Assembly (NCBI GenBank): GCA_002946415.1
Contig: NJPS01000059.1
Span: forward strand, 434,001-498,000
Reading direction: 5' to 3'
DNA length: 64,000 bases
DNA from: Rutstroemia sp. NJR-2017a BVV2
Taxonomy: Eukaryota > Ascomycota > Leotiomycetes > Helotiales > Rutstroemiaceae
In this document: in pieces, positions 21,894 to 35,360 of the stretch
Numbering within the stretch: position 1 is the stretch's first letter
Layout: the number at the start of each line of letters is the position of its first letter
Made by a program: the position numbers and the translations under genes
Notes under the pieces: generated by a model
Told to the model about the DNA's origin: nothing
Seen by the model: only the letters and a program-made list of their open reading frames with translations
The model's database searches: none

Positions 21894-24800
21894 TTAACCC
21901 GTCCTCAATTTCTGCCCAATTAACCTCTCCTTCCCGGTATCCCATTTATTCAAATACTCCGCCACCAACGAACTCAATCCATGTTCTCTAGCTTTCTCAG
22001 CCCATTGCTTCATCGATACCAATTCCCATTTATCCTCATCACCTTCATCACCACCTATGAATTCCTTGATTTGCGCAACTGGAATGACCATTTCTCCTGC
22101 ATGATGCACGTAAACCACGCCCTTATTTTCCTGTTCTCGAGGAGTCAAGCTGTCTAGGACAACCTTGGCAACATCCAGAGATGCTTTTTCGATGGAAATA
22201 GTATCTACGTATCCACGCCATAAGCTTGGATCAGGAAGAGCCTTGATGAGGGGTGCGAAATTCAGGACATTGGATAAAATATCTAGATCTCCCGCTCCTT
22301 CACCAGTAATAGACGACGGACGATGAATAACCACCGGAAGACCAATTGTTGCGTGGACTTTTTCGAGGAATATCTCGCTGGCCCATTTACTTGCTGCGTA
22401 GCCGTCGTTGTATCCCTCTGGAGGTGGGAAATCAGCTAGAGAGATGAGGTCGAGAGTTTCTTCGTTGTTGAGTTGGCCGACTGTGGCGGTGGAGATGAAG
22501 TGAAAGGGTATGTTACGGGGTATGCATTGCCGAGCAAGTTCTTTTGTTGAGTTGACGTTGGAGGGTTTCAATGTGTGGTAGGTCTTGAGGAAGCTTACGT
22601 CGGCTCCGTTGTGGATGACTGCATCTGTGCTGTCGAATATTGATGCTGCTACCTCTGGTGTGAGGCCACACAATGGGAGTGAAAGATCTCCTTGATGGAT
22701 GATGACCTTCTCGGAAGCGAATGATTCCCGAAGCGCATCGGGGTTCCGGACAGCGATACAATGGACTTCCTCGACCGTCGGTGAGGCGATGAGGTTTGTC
22801 AGAGTGTGTCTTCCTAGAAATCCTGTTGATCCAGTAAGAACCAATTTCCTAGGCGGTCTGTGACCGACGAAAGCATCTTCACGTCGGGCAAGCTTCGCAA
22901 AATCGGCGGGTATCTCAGTTTCCAAGTCCCAACGAATGTGAATATCTTCGCTTTGATTGATGTTCTCAATCGCCGCTGCTGTCTCGCCCAGAGTACTTCC
23001 TTCAAAAAGACGTAGAAGGGAGAGCTCAGTCCCGAAACGCTCTTTGATGAGTGTCCGAAGCTGTAGGAGAAGCAAGGAATTCCCGCCAACGTGGAAAAAG
23101 TCCGTCGTAGCGTCAATGGTGTAAATATCTTTGATCGACGCGGGCAGTATTTGATCCCATATTTGAGCGAGCTGGGTTTCCATGTCTGTTAATTGTCCAG
23201 TAGAAGTTGAAGTATCTGAGAGGTTTTCAAGCTCTAGTTGCTCAAGAGCACGCCTATCAGTCTTTCCATGCGCATTGAGAGGTATAGCTTCAATAGGCAC
23301 AATGATAGCAGGACGCATATATAGTGGCAGGGGAAGTCTGGCGAGTATATCCTGAAGATAGTCCGTCTGCGATCCATACGGAAATTCTGATGAGAAGACA
23401 GCATGAGCAACAAGTATTGCTGGAGGAGATCCTCGAGGAGTGACGACGACATCTGTAATGTCACCATTTGCAGATTGAATGATGGTCTTCTCGATGTCTT
23501 CCAATTCGATTCGGAAGCCTCGAAGCTTGATCTGAGTGTCGCCATCCACCCGGCCGAGTATTTCCAAGGAACCATCAGCGTGTAGTAATCCCCGATCGCC
23601 AGTGCGATAGAGTCTGGTCCATCCCTGCTTAACCATGTCTAGTGTAGTGTGAGGATCGTTCAAGAACCTTGCTTTCGATTCGTCAGGTAGATCCAAGTAG
23701 CCCAAACCTACACCTGCCCCACCAATACATATTTCTCCAGCAAGGCCTATGGGAAGTACTTGCATATTGTGGTCAACAATGCTAGTCGTATAATTAGGCA
23801 AAGGACGGCCAACAGTGAGGCGCTGATCAGGTGATTCTTGTGAGGTGATCTCATTCTCATGAGAGGACAAAGAGGTTTCAGAAGGACCGTATATGTTGAA
23901 AAAGCGAAACTCATGCTTGAAGTGGCGCTTGATCGTCTGGAATTCGCTCACAAGATTGGTAGGGTACCATTCTCCACCAGCCTTAGCATACCTCCAAAAG
24001 GTACTCTGATACAGATGCTCAGATCCGTGTCGGAACCAACTGAGATACTCTGACGGAGTGGCTATCGTTGACGTAACCTTCTCTTCCACTAAGATCTTTC
24101 CAATGGCCACGGAATCACCTCGAAGAGATCGAGGAATTATGACGAGACTTCCTCCATTCGCCAGGGCTGAGGTGATCTGGTACAGCGAAAGATCGAAGCT
24201 GAATGCGCTTTGCTGCAAAACGACTTCCTGACCAAGGACTTGTGAAGTAGCAACCCCTTCAGCATGATTGCGTAAACCTGCGTGGGACAATCGAACACCC
24301 TTTGGAATTCCCGTTGATCCACTCGTGAATAGAATAACAGCTTGCTGAGAGGCTTTGGCAGTGATAGGGACATTACCTCCAGATATCCCGGACAATTGAG
24401 AGACATTCACAATAGAAGTTGAACCTGGGAGTTCCAATTCGGCGATTTTCGAGATGGTGTCATCATCGACCACGATAGCAGATGGTGGGCTGATTTTAAC
24501 CATAGAGGACAGTCGTGAGGTGGGGATGGTCAAGTCGAAAGGAACATAAATTGCACCAATGCGGAGGATAGCTAGGAGAGATAGGACGAAGTTCGAAGAT
24601 GCCTCTTGGAAGACTGCAACATACGACTGGGGCATCACGCCCGTACTCAACAGTTTAGTTGCAAGGCGGTTGACATCGCGGGTAAGTTCAGCGTAGGTCC
24701 ATACCTTGCCCGAGTTTTCTTTCAGGGCTATGTTGTTGGCATATTTTGTTGCTATCTCATCGATACGGTGCACCAAGGTCTTGGGCCATTTCAAGTTTGA

Positions 24801-27800
24801 GAATGATCCTATTGGAAGTTAGCTCATGGAATTTTGAGAATACCAGGGGCATTTATGAATCCAGGATAAACATACCTCGGCCTACCGTAAGCGCCTGCTG
24901 AATTCTATTCGTCGGGAAGAGAGACGTGACAGAAACTACTTCCCGTGGAGCTTTTGTGAAGGAATCAAGGAGGTGAAAGTAAACCTCAGCGAGATGTTTG
25001 GCATCTTCCTCTGAGTAGAGTTGCTTTTGTACCGCGAAAGTGACACGCGTCTGGGCACCAGGATTCTCGATAATGTCGAGGTTGATGTCGTACGGAGTTC
25101 TACCAGGCTCAACCCTTTCCATTTTGGCGGTAGCATTTCCAAATTTTCGCTTCTCGTTGATACCAGGGCGATAATTGATGAATGCTTGGAATACAGGACT
25201 GTAAGATGTCGATCTTGGTGCCTTGATATTCTCTAGGAGAACGTCGAATGGAAGCCTTGAATGTGCCATTGCGCGATAGACTTTCTTCCGGCTTTCTTTG
25301 AGTACATCCGCGAACGACTGTTTCCCGTCTAATCGAAACCTTAGAGCAGGAGATTGAGGTAGATTCCCATACTCTTGCCAGACTTCTCATCCTGACGATT
25401 GGCATCCGCCATCCCGATGCAGAAATCTTCTGTCTTTAACAGTTTGAACAACATGACCTCGTATACGGCAAGGTAGAATTGAAAGACGTTGGACTTCAAT
25501 GTAAGGCAAGCAGACTTGATCCTACTTGCTAAGACTGGCTCAATGGTCATAGACGCAGTATTGTGCTCATACTTTTCAATAGCCAAGCGGGATGTCGTGG
25601 ATGAAAATGGAAGCAATGGCAGCGGGGCTGGATGATCTGCAAACTCATCCTTCCAAAACTTTTGCTCTTCATGCAATTCGCCTCTTTCGAGTGCCTGGTG
25701 AATTGTTGAAGTGTACTCGGAGTACTGGTAGAAGGATGTAGGAAGCTGCTGGCCGTTGTATGCTCGCTCAAGGTCGCTTAAGAATACTTCGAGACTGATA
25801 CCATCCATGTTGATGTGGGGGTAGCCAATAAGAAGGTGGCTAGTTGTTGGCGTGGAAGAAAGGTGGATGATTCTCATGCATTCCCCGCCTTCAGTGTCGT
25901 AGACGTAGTCTTTCAACAACGTGAATTCCTGAGCAACCTGAGCTTCATCGGTGACTGTACGCTTCTCCAACTTCAAGCGCGATATGCCTAGAATAGCTTG
26001 CATAGGCTCTTGGTCTTCATCCTTAAAGAATGCCGTACGGAGAGCTTCATGTCGATTGCCCACCATTTCGATCGCGTTCTCAAATTTGTTGAGCTGAAGT
26101 GTTCCTTTCATGGCGACTAAGACTGTGATGTTTGAGGTAGTTTGGTCTTCCATCAACTGCTTCAAAAACCAAAATCTGTTTTGGCCTGGTGACATTGGCA
26201 GGATCTTGTCATATGGGCGCACGACAACGTCGTCGTGGATTTGTTGTATTTTGGGTGAGTCAGGAGGTGTTGAAGCACTGTTTGAAGAGGCCATTCGCTC
26301 AGCCGGTGTATCGACGGCTGCATTTTGGGAGGTTGTAGAGTCAGATTCAGAGTCGGTGGCTATTGTCTGATCACCCACAGGCGGTATAATATCGTCGTAA
26401 CCACGATTAAGCTTCGGTGTCAAAGATGCTGGCGTTTTTTCGACGGCGAATGGAATCAGATCCTGGATTGGTCCGTCGCTCATGATCTTGAGGATGGGCA
26501 TATCGACCTCCAGCTCTTTCAAGAACCATGATCGTAGTTCCACAGCGATCAAGGAATCGATGCTCAACTCATCTGCCCCAGAGCTCAAGATTTGACTCTG
26601 AGGAGTGTCTTCAGGAAGTTGAAGTGCTAAATGGAGTTTGGAGAAAAGTGCAGCTACTCATGTTAGCTAGACGAAGGTAGTATCAGCATGGAGACCTACT
26701 TGTAATAACATCAAATAATTCTTGATTGTTAGTCACCTCGCTAAGTTGTGCTTGTACCGAGATTGACGAAGTCTTCTGGTTCGAGTTCCCGTCCTTATTT
26801 TCATCCTCCAGGAGGCAGTGCTGGAAGCGAGAACCTTTGATCCATGGTGAGCTAAGGCCTTCACCAAATGTCATAGTGTTCATGCCAGTTATGATTTCGT
26901 AGCTGGTCTGTGAGAGTGGGTGGGATGCCAAGACAGCTTCACCAAAGCACAAGTGGAACCCACGTTCCGACATCCACATGAATCCAGCCTTGCCTATGTG
27001 AACAAAAGGTGTGTCTGGAGATACCCTTGTGACGTATCCAACCCCTAGAACGGCTCCAATATGTAGCACAGAAGCAGCTAGATTCTTTCGGCGTCTTTGA
27101 GCAGCTAAAGCTACCATGAACATGTTGGAAGCACTGTATGCGGACTGGCCCCTGTTTCCAACAATGGATGCGACAGACGAGAAAAAAATGAAGAAGTCAA
27201 GACTATTATCCTGGAAAAGCTCGTCGAGAAAGATGGCGCCCAGGACCTTAGGTCTCAAGACCCTTTGCATTTTCTCAAATGGCATTTCGAAGAATGAGGC
27301 GTCGTCTAAAACCATGGCCCCGTGAGCTATACCTGCAATAGGAGGAAAGTTCTCTCTGATGTGAGACACAACTTTTGTAAGTGCTGTCTTGTCAGTGATA
27401 TCGCTGCAGCATGTTAGCATCATTTTCCTACTCCTGATAATGCGTACTTACTTGGCTATCGCCTCAACTCTAACTCCACTCTCTCGCAATAGTTCAATCC
27501 ATCTGATGTCGATGTTTGGATTTCGACTTGTAAGTACCAGATTTCTAGCCCCATGAGCAACCATCCAGTCGCACGTGGACTGGGCGAGATCGCTTGTGAG
27601 ACCAAACATAACATAAGTCTTGTCGCCTTTGAAGTGCATCTGACTCTCAATTGTTGAAATTGTGACTGGCACGGAGGTGGAATTTGTCCAATCCACGATT
27701 ATGGATTTGCTTGGTGGATTCTTCATTTCGACCAACTCATTCACGCTGATGCTGGTTGGCTCTGATACCTCGGACTTCAGAACATATGCTAGTGCTTCAT

Positions 27801-30800
27801 GCGCCAGTGTGACGAGTTGAGCTGTAAGATCTGAGGTAGAGCTTCGTTTGGCATGTGCTTGAGCCTCGATTTGTGCCATTGTAATACGCTGGCATGTTGA
27901 GGGTAGACAAGCAGCCACAATAGCCCCTACACGATCGTCTTGAAAGCCTTCCGAGCAGTTCAAAAATGTGGAGACATGACTGGGCAGTATCGATTTGATT
28001 ACCCTGCTCGAGGATGCCGCATGCAAAATGATCCATGGTTTCTTAGCATCGCCGGATCTGGTGGTCGTGAAGAATACCTCTATGTTGTTTGGTGCATAAG
28101 ATAGCAACATAGCTGCTAGTTCAGAGGAAGGTTCATGGACAAGGAGTGTTGAATTTGGGCCACAGGCGGAAAGAATCCTATCCATTTGAAGATGGAGATC
28201 CAAGACGGCTAACAGACGAGTTTCCGTGGAAGCAGGCAGCGAATACTCAATGATTCTCTCTTGTGGGACAAAGACGAAGGAGCTATCACTGTTGGAAAAC
28301 GCGATGACAGGCTTTTCAGTCTGCACGCTGAGTCCAAGGACGCAGTATATCGGAGCAGGTGAGGAGGCGATTTGGTTGAGGAGCGAGTACTTGACTTTGA
28401 CGAGAATATCAGATGTATTACCAGGTCCTTGCACAGTGCCCAACTTGGAAGCAATAATGCTATCGTGAATGATATCGAGCTTAGATCTGTCGTGTTGAAT
28501 AGTCAATGGTGATTTCTGGGCGTCCACTTGTTCAATAATCTTTCGTCTGGTGGCATTGAATCTGTTGTTCAGGGGCTTGCTGAAATACATGCGAGGCACA
28601 AGGAGCCTCCCATCTTCGCAGGCGATCTCCTCTTCGTGGGTCCATAGCACGTTGTTGAACTCTCCTTGCTTCTCCCAGAGATCGCTCAAATACAGGCGTG
28701 CCAAAGCTTCGAGTAGTTGAGAAGCAACAGGCTTTGTGGAACTTTCAAGATCCAAGAACTGCAGTCGAAGATCGGGATTTTCCAAGACCATGGTCCGACC
28801 AAAGCCGACGGACATGTTCATATATGGCTCTTCCATCCGACGGCCTTTGGTGACCCAGAGGATCGTTCGTTGAGTATCAAGTAATCCTTTCAAACCGTCC
28901 ATAGTGCCTTCGGAAAGATCTTGAAATATGGGCTTGTCCAACTCTGCGAGCAATAGAATAGCGCTCTTGGTAGAGAGATCGCGAGTATCCAAGTTCTCAA
29001 TCGAATCGAAACATGTCCACTGGATGCCAGAGGCATCGGCCAATTTGCTGATTTGCTCAACGAGGGGGATAGTGTTCATTGTTTTGCCACCGATGACAAC
29101 CATATCCCATTTATTCCTTCCCAGGTTAGAATTTCCTGGGATTAAAGGTTCGCGAAGTGTGGCAAGTTGGTCGTCCAACGCCTGCGAAACGATAACCGAC
29201 AACGGACGTACAAGCGTGTCGACTTCGGGTGTGTGGGAATCAACCCCGGAGAAACCAGTTCTAAGAAGCAATTTGTGCCAATCTGCGGTTGACACACACG
29301 GAGACAGCTTTCGGCCATCTTGTTGTCCAAGCCACCACCCTGGAAGGCCACTCATTGAGAACCCAACTCGAATCACATCGTTATTGGTGATTTCCAAAAT
29401 GATTAGGTAGCCACCAGGTTTCAGTAGTCGGCGAGTGTTTTCCAGAGTAGTGTGCAAATTACTCGTAGCGTGCAATACCATAGATCCAACGATCAAATCG
29501 TAGGAATGCTCTTCATAGCCCTGCTCGAGGACGTCTTTTTCAATGTCTAGAGCTTTGAACATCATCTTCTCTCCAAGAGAAGAAAATATATTTTGTGCTG
29601 CTTCAAAAAATCCTGTAGATATGTCTGTGAAGGTATACGAGGAAAATGCACGACCAATTTTGTTGATGATTGCTTTCGTGGCTCCACCTGTGCCGGCACC
29701 TGAGTTGTGTTAGCCGTGATATAGAAGCACATTAGGACGTTCGTACCAATTTCGAGTACCTTCATCCGAGGATGTCGGTGCACAACCTGACTAACAGTTG
29801 TCGCAAGGAATTGGGTCACCTCTTTGACACCCATTGCACTGACGTAAAATTCGTTCAACATATTGTCCGCAAGTAAGTGCTCAAGCATTGTCGTTTCGCG
29901 ACGCACTGCACGATGCAAATTTTCACCCACAGCAACGACAAGCCTCATCTCGACCCGGTCAGCATATCTGACTTCCTGTCAGCATTATGTCTATATAAGT
30001 TGGGGACCATCACCGTGTGGACTGCGCGAAAATATAACTCACTTAGTAGACAATGCAACTGAATCTTCGTGAGTGTCGTTTAGCCAGAATTTCTGGGTGA
30101 ATGGCAAAGTCCCCTCTTCGACTCCACGAACTATATGAGACGCGAAATTGAAGAGACAGACATGATTCCACTCAAGGTTGAGTGTCTCTCGTTCTTCCGG
30201 ACTGATAATCTCAGTGAGCTGTTTCATATAGAATACGCTGACTCTCTCCAACGCCATTGCAAGGTCAAAATCTTCTTGAGAGGCTCTGTCACCAGCTGCA
30301 GCACGATCGCCGTCCGGGGCGGCAACGTCCCAGATTTCTTCGGCAAAAGTGTTGCGATCAGTATCCTGGGTTGGCTCAGAGAAGGCCACTACCTCAATAC
30401 CCTCAATTTGTATCAAAGCTGTATCCTCATCAGGGCTGAAGATATCGAGATCACCACGAATGTTCCTGAACAAGTGCGGGTCTTCCGTTAAGTACGAACA
30501 CAGGTTCACGTGTGAGCCGGAGATGAGATTTTGTTCGCAGAGTCCCACGTTAATACGGAGTTTCTTCACACCTATTGGGACGTGCAGCTGATCCAGACTC
30601 CCGTCGCTGGGCCACGAATATGCGAGGAATAGACCTTGAAGAGCATTGTCCAAGAACGCAGGGTGTACCAACAAAGGTTTCAGCTCCGAGTCTTGCGGGG
30701 GGACTAAGATATCGGCAGTACCATAGTCTTTTTTTCGCCTCATGGCGGAAAGTGCTTTGAACTCTCCAGAGTATTCATAGCCCAACTTTTCCAGAGCCAA

Positions 30801-33800
30801 ATAAAACTGCTCATCATTGACATATACCATATTAGGAGGATCCACCGGTCGACTTGGAAGTAATTCTGAGGAACTATCACCCAGCTTGAGAGTGACTTTT
30901 CCAGTAGCATGCGTGCTCAGACTGTCTGCCTCAATGTTCGAGCAGGCATGATAAATAAACGACGCAGTGATAGTGGTCGCACTGGTCGATATATCGTTCA
31001 TGGAGAAGATCGTTTCAACGCCAGAATCATCGGCATCAAACGTGATTGGTTTTCCGAGTTCAAAATTCTCGATCTCGATTAATGATATTGGTCGTTCACC
31101 AGCAAGCAACACGCTTGCCTCAACAGCTGTGGCGAGGTAACCTGCAGCAGGATAGACCATCTGGCCTTGAAGTTGATGGCCGTGGATCCATGGAAGCTCA
31201 AGAGGCTGAAGTAGATTTTTCCATCGGATTTCTTGGTCCATTGTCTCAGCCATTCTTGTCCCAAGAAGAGAATTGGGAGGAGCTGTCTGATTTCGAAATG
31301 TTTTGGAAACTCGTGTTTCATGCCAATAGAATTTATCATGATCCCAATAGTACCTTGGCAGCGAAGGGATGAAGTTCCTAGGCTCGTTGCCCGAAAAGGC
31401 AATATCAAGCCTCCTAAGATCAATGATAGTGGGATTGAAAAGAGCCCACAAGTATCCCATGGCATCGGCGAAGGCAGTAATATCGTTAGCTCCGCGACTG
31501 AGCAAGCCAGTATATGAAGGCGCTTTTTTATGATCGTCCTGAAGTGTTTGTAGTACTGGTCCTTTCAGTGTCGGGTGAGGACCTAACTCAATCACTACAT
31601 CGAAGGGCCCTTCTTCAGCGGACGCGGTCTCCAGTGCTTGAGCGAACAAGACAGCTTGCGTCATATTGTTCGTCCAATAAATCCCAGAAAGATCCTCGCC
31701 CTTTGTAATCCTTGTATTTTCATAAGTGCTGGAATACCAGGCGCAGGAGTCTCTTCCTTCACAAATCTGGATATTGGACTTCTGCATTGCCTGAAGATAG
31801 GATATAGATGGCGGTATCATGTGCGAAGAGTGGTAGGCTTTGTCGACCTTCAGGATTCTCGCAAACTTACCTTCGTCATCGAAAATTTCTTTCGCTTCTT
31901 CTATGGCATCGAGATCTCCAGAGAGTGTGATGCTAGAAGAAGAGTTGATAGCTGCAACGCAAATTCGTCCCTCGAACATCGGCAGGCTGCAGAATTCAGA
32001 AGCATCTTCCTTTGTAGTTCCAACAGCCATCATCGCACCAGGCTTTTCAGTAAGTGTGGTAGCTGTGAAAAGGCCACGGTAGTATGCAATTTTAACTGCA
32101 TCATGGCTTGTCAAAAAGCCCGCGGCGTAAGCACCGGCGATCTCTCCGGAAGAATGTCCGACAACTGCCTGAATATTGACACCTGCTTCTTTGAGAAGAT
32201 CGAAAAGGATTATCTGCAGTACCGTACAGAGTGGCTGAGCCACACGAGCCGAATTCAGGCGAGATTTTGAAGCATCTGCCATGAACTCTTCCATCAAGGT
32301 CCAATCGGGACGTTCTTGTTCCGGTAAATTTTGCAGCATTTTGTCCATATCTAAGACCAGAGCCCGCACATATCCAGAGTTAACAATGAGTTCACGGCCC
32401 ATGGTTGCCCATTGAGCACCCTGGCCTGTGAAGCAGGCTAACACGCGTGGTGCTTTTGACGCAGTTTTTGAGCGGAAGCCGATCTTTTGCTCGTCACTTT
32501 CAGGCTTTTGAGCAAGCATATCAAGTTGCGAGCGGAGGCTGTCTAATGGTGAAGCGGAAACGGACGTCCTTACAGGTAATGCCGTCTTTCGAGCATAGAG
32601 AGTGTAACAGAGATCGTGGATATCGATATCAGGATTGGAGTCTAGGAAATTGACGAAAGACGAGATATTTTTTCGAAGAGCTGGCTCGGAAGCAGCCGAG
32701 AAGACAAAGGGGTTAAATTGTATTCCATCTTTCGACTGCTGCTGGGTTGTGGCCGAATAGCTCTCGACGATAACATGTGAATTGGTTCCTCCAAATCCAA
32801 AGCTGTTCACGCTTGCTCGGCGTGGCGTCCCATCTGGAATAGCAGGCCAGGTGACCGGCGCAGTAGGTATTTCTAGGTTGGCATAATATGGCTCTACAGC
32901 AGGGTTGAGTATATTGAAAAGTCGATTGGGCGGAATGATGCCATGTTGTACAGCGAGGGAAGCCTTGAGCAGGCCAGCAATACCGGCCGTGCCCTCGGTG
33001 TGCCCAATGACGGTTTTGATGGAGCCTACCCACAGAGGAGGATCTGTATGCGATTTGCGATAGGTGGGCTCGAAGAAGGCGGTGCTGATAGCTTCGGCTT
33101 CCTATCAAGTTATTCAGTTAGATAAGCAACGTTCATTTAGATGATTGAGCAAATAACTTACACGAGGATCTCCAGCAGGCGTGCCAGTACTATTAGATGA
33201 TTAGCACAGGCCCGAAAGGAATCTAAGAAGCTGCTAAAATGTAAAGAGAGGGACGACTTGTCCAAACGTTGACATTGTGAGGGCGAAATATAGACATACC
33301 CATGGGCTTCAAAATACTGACAACGCTCAGCAGGGTTCTTGGGGTCCAGCCCGGCCTTCTGATATGTCTTTCTGATCAAGTCTGCCTGCGCTACGTGGCT
33401 AGGCATGGTAATTCCCTTTGTTCGGCCATCTTGGTTGACGCCCGACTCGCGAATAATGCACTCGATGTGATCGCCATCCGCAATGGCAGTACTGAGGCGT
33501 TTCAGGACTACCGCTGCCACACCCTCGCCACGTGCATAGCCATCGGCATTAATATCCCACATCCTGGATCTACTACCAGGAGACAGCATTTTCAGTTTGC
33601 TTTCGCCAACATACATTCCGGGTCCAAGGATCAAATTCGAGCCTGCAGCAATAGCAACATCTGATTCGCGACTTCGAAGTAGTTGCACTGCTTGATGAAC
33701 GGCCACCAAGCTCGAGGAACATGCCGTATCGATGGTCATACAGGGCCCATGCCAGTCGAAAAAGTACGAAATGCGGTTGGACATAATGCTTCTTGCTGTG

Positions 33801-34285
33801 CCAGTCCCCATATAGGTTGGCATGATGTTGATATCCCGCTGCAAGTGCTCACTGTAGTCGTCGCACATGACTCCAATGTAAACACCTGTTTGACTACCAG
33901 CCAGGGACTCGATGGACTGACCCCCAGCTTCCAAGGCTTCGTAAACAACTTCCATGAGCATTCGCTGCTGGGGATCAATAGCGTGCGCTTCAACCCCCTT
34001 GATGCTGAAAAAAGCAGCATCGAAGAAGCGATGGTCTTCATCGAGGAAGTATGACTCAGTGACGTTCGTAGTCCCATGGTGTGATGGGTCTGGGTGATAG
34101 AAGCCCTCGGTGCGGAACCTGCTTGAGGGTATCTTTTTGAGGAGGTCTGCGGGATCGCGCAAGATGTCCCAGAGTTTGGACGGACTGCTGGAGGAGCCTG
34201 GAAAACGACATCCACTCCCGACTACAGCAATTGGCTCTCCAATAACGGCTGGAATAGCATTGTCATCATTCTTCGAGTGAGGCAT
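21894..34285 (-). CDS. Hybrid PKS-NRPS megasynthase (KS-AT-DH-MT-KR-ACP-C-A-T-R), frame broken in C domain
   Basis: Eight exons: 34285-33300, 33189-33162, 33101-30043, 29967-29747, 29699-27452, 27403-26700, 26653-24876 and 24808-21894. They sum to 11939 nt, one base short of 3980 codons. Domains: KS with [17 protein letters not shown] and [12 protein letters not shown] with GHSSGEIAG near 32150; DH with [10 protein letters not shown] near 31180; C-methyltransferase with VLEIGAGTGG at 29750; KR with SSVAS and YSASN; ACP with DELSIDSL. No cis-ER is present. The NRPS half has C (PHINMDGIS), A ([28 protein letters not shown]), T (GGNSLLLL) and an NAD-binding terminal R domain ([11 protein letters not shown]) that keeps YAASK. 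The Tyr suggests reductive aldehyde release rather than Dieckmann cyclisation. The C domain carries a one-base frameshift near 25344. Divergent from the lipocalin-like gene. Confidence 0.93.
25339..25349 (-). other. Single-base frameshift in the C domain of the PKS-NRPS
   Basis: The C-domain frame reads [11 protein letters not shown] and then hits TAA at 25343-25341. The continuation [11 protein letters not shown] lies one frame over, with its first codon at 25344, and follows directly with no family residues missing. There is therefore no room for an intron. Independently, the summed exon length is exactly one base short of a multiple of three. Either a one-base deletion or a sequencing/assembly error. 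Confidence 0.8.
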
Positions 34286-34711
34286 TTTGAAGCCTTTGTG
34301 TCAACGACGACGTGACGGATGTCAGGTGTGCAGTTGATGCAAATTAAATCTACCTAGACTGCTAATATCGTGCGAGATCGATGACCTTGTACTTGCTGGG
34401 AGGCTCAACATGCAAGTCTATTTTGACATGATCTGTAACGGGCCAATTGCCATGCAACAAAGTGCCGACCGAAGACAGCTGAGCTGATACCGTGGGAATG
34501 AAACCCCACATAATCCGATCGGGATTTCTAGCCTCGACGACCTTCGGTTATCAGCGATTCGGCATTTTTCGGCATTTTTCAGCATGTTCATCGTCCACAC
34601 GAGGTTGCACCACCTACCTACACATCATCCAGTTTGTGAAAACGTCTAACAAGCAGATCTTTGAACCAAATTCTGTCCTCTCCAGACATCAATTGGGACT
34701 TTGTAGACGAA
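34286..34711. promoter_or_regulatory. Divergent promoter of PKS-NRPS and lipocalin-like gene
   Basis: A 426-bp spacer between opposing starts. It contains TGCCGACCGAAG at 34463-34474, a 12-mer found again at 46964 in another divergent cluster promoter. It also has a TTCGGCATTT direct repeat at about 34557-34577. Confidence 0.55.
34463..34474 (+). promoter_or_regulatory. Candidate cluster regulator site CCGACCGA, copy 1
   Basis: TGCCGACCGAAG, identical over 12 bases to the copy at 46964-46975. CCG-containing half sites suit Zn2Cys6 regulators such as the one encoded at 40500-41981. Assignment to that protein is inference. Confidence 0.4.
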
Positions 34712-35360
34712 ATGGCGGCACCAGTGGACATGACGATGAAAGTTTTGAGAGGATACTGGGCGATGGTACGTATAGTTAGCTAGCTGGCTAATCGTCCCCC
34801 CACAGCAAAATGCTAATAACAAGGCGCAGAACAAAGTCGATTCGGATCCTATTGAGCCGGTCTTGACGCTTCAAGGAATCCCATGGATTATGCGAAAAGT
34901 GATCAACATGGCGTCAATAAGCATGTGTGTGAAGCAGAGTGTTGACGATGCAGGTATTGAAACTTTGGTCGTCGAACAATTCGCAACAGGCATCAAGGCA
35001 GAGACAGAAGTGCGCAAACTCGACTGGAGCGTGATTACGACTGAGTCTGCCGTCTGGGGAGATGCGACTCATCGCTCTCGACGAGTGAACATAAAGAAGA
35101 GCGTGGAGGACGACAATGGAAAGCCATTAGATCCATATCTGACAGACGGATGGGTCATGATGGACAACGAGAAGGAGGATGATGACGCTTGGATCTTCGA
35201 CGTGGTTGAGAACAAGTCGAGAGGATGGGTGATTGAACAGATCTGGGGCTTCATACTTGTCGATGGAAAGAAATATCATGCAAGAAAGACATTAGTTAGA
35301 AGAGGCGACGAGGTGGCCAAGGCAAGAACTCGATATGAATGGAAGGGAGAGACAAAGTAG
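34712..35360 (+). CDS. Small lipocalin-like / fatty-acid-binding-like protein in the cluster
   Basis: Two exons: 34712-34765 (MAAPVDMTMKVLRGYWAM) and 34830-35360, giving 194 residues. The intron has a GTACGT donor, a GCTAATAAC branch-like site and a CGCAG acceptor. An earlier acceptor at 34805 would also stay in frame and add eight residues. The body reads TLQGIPWIMRKVINMASISM, then KQSVDDAG, then VRKLDWSVITTESA, and ends in RGWVIEQIWGFILV and ARTRYEWKG. Alternating hydrophobic strands with single Trp residues suggest a small up-and-down beta barrel. Similar small proteins are widespread in ascomycetes, but none has a function I can name. Sharing a promoter with the megasynthase suggests it binds or shapes a pathway intermediate (inference). 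Confidence 0.7.

Noticed and set aside
25341..25345. An intron explaining the frame change in the C domain
   Set aside because: The two frames abut with no family residues missing, and there is no GT...AG pair that would join them without losing conserved sequence.
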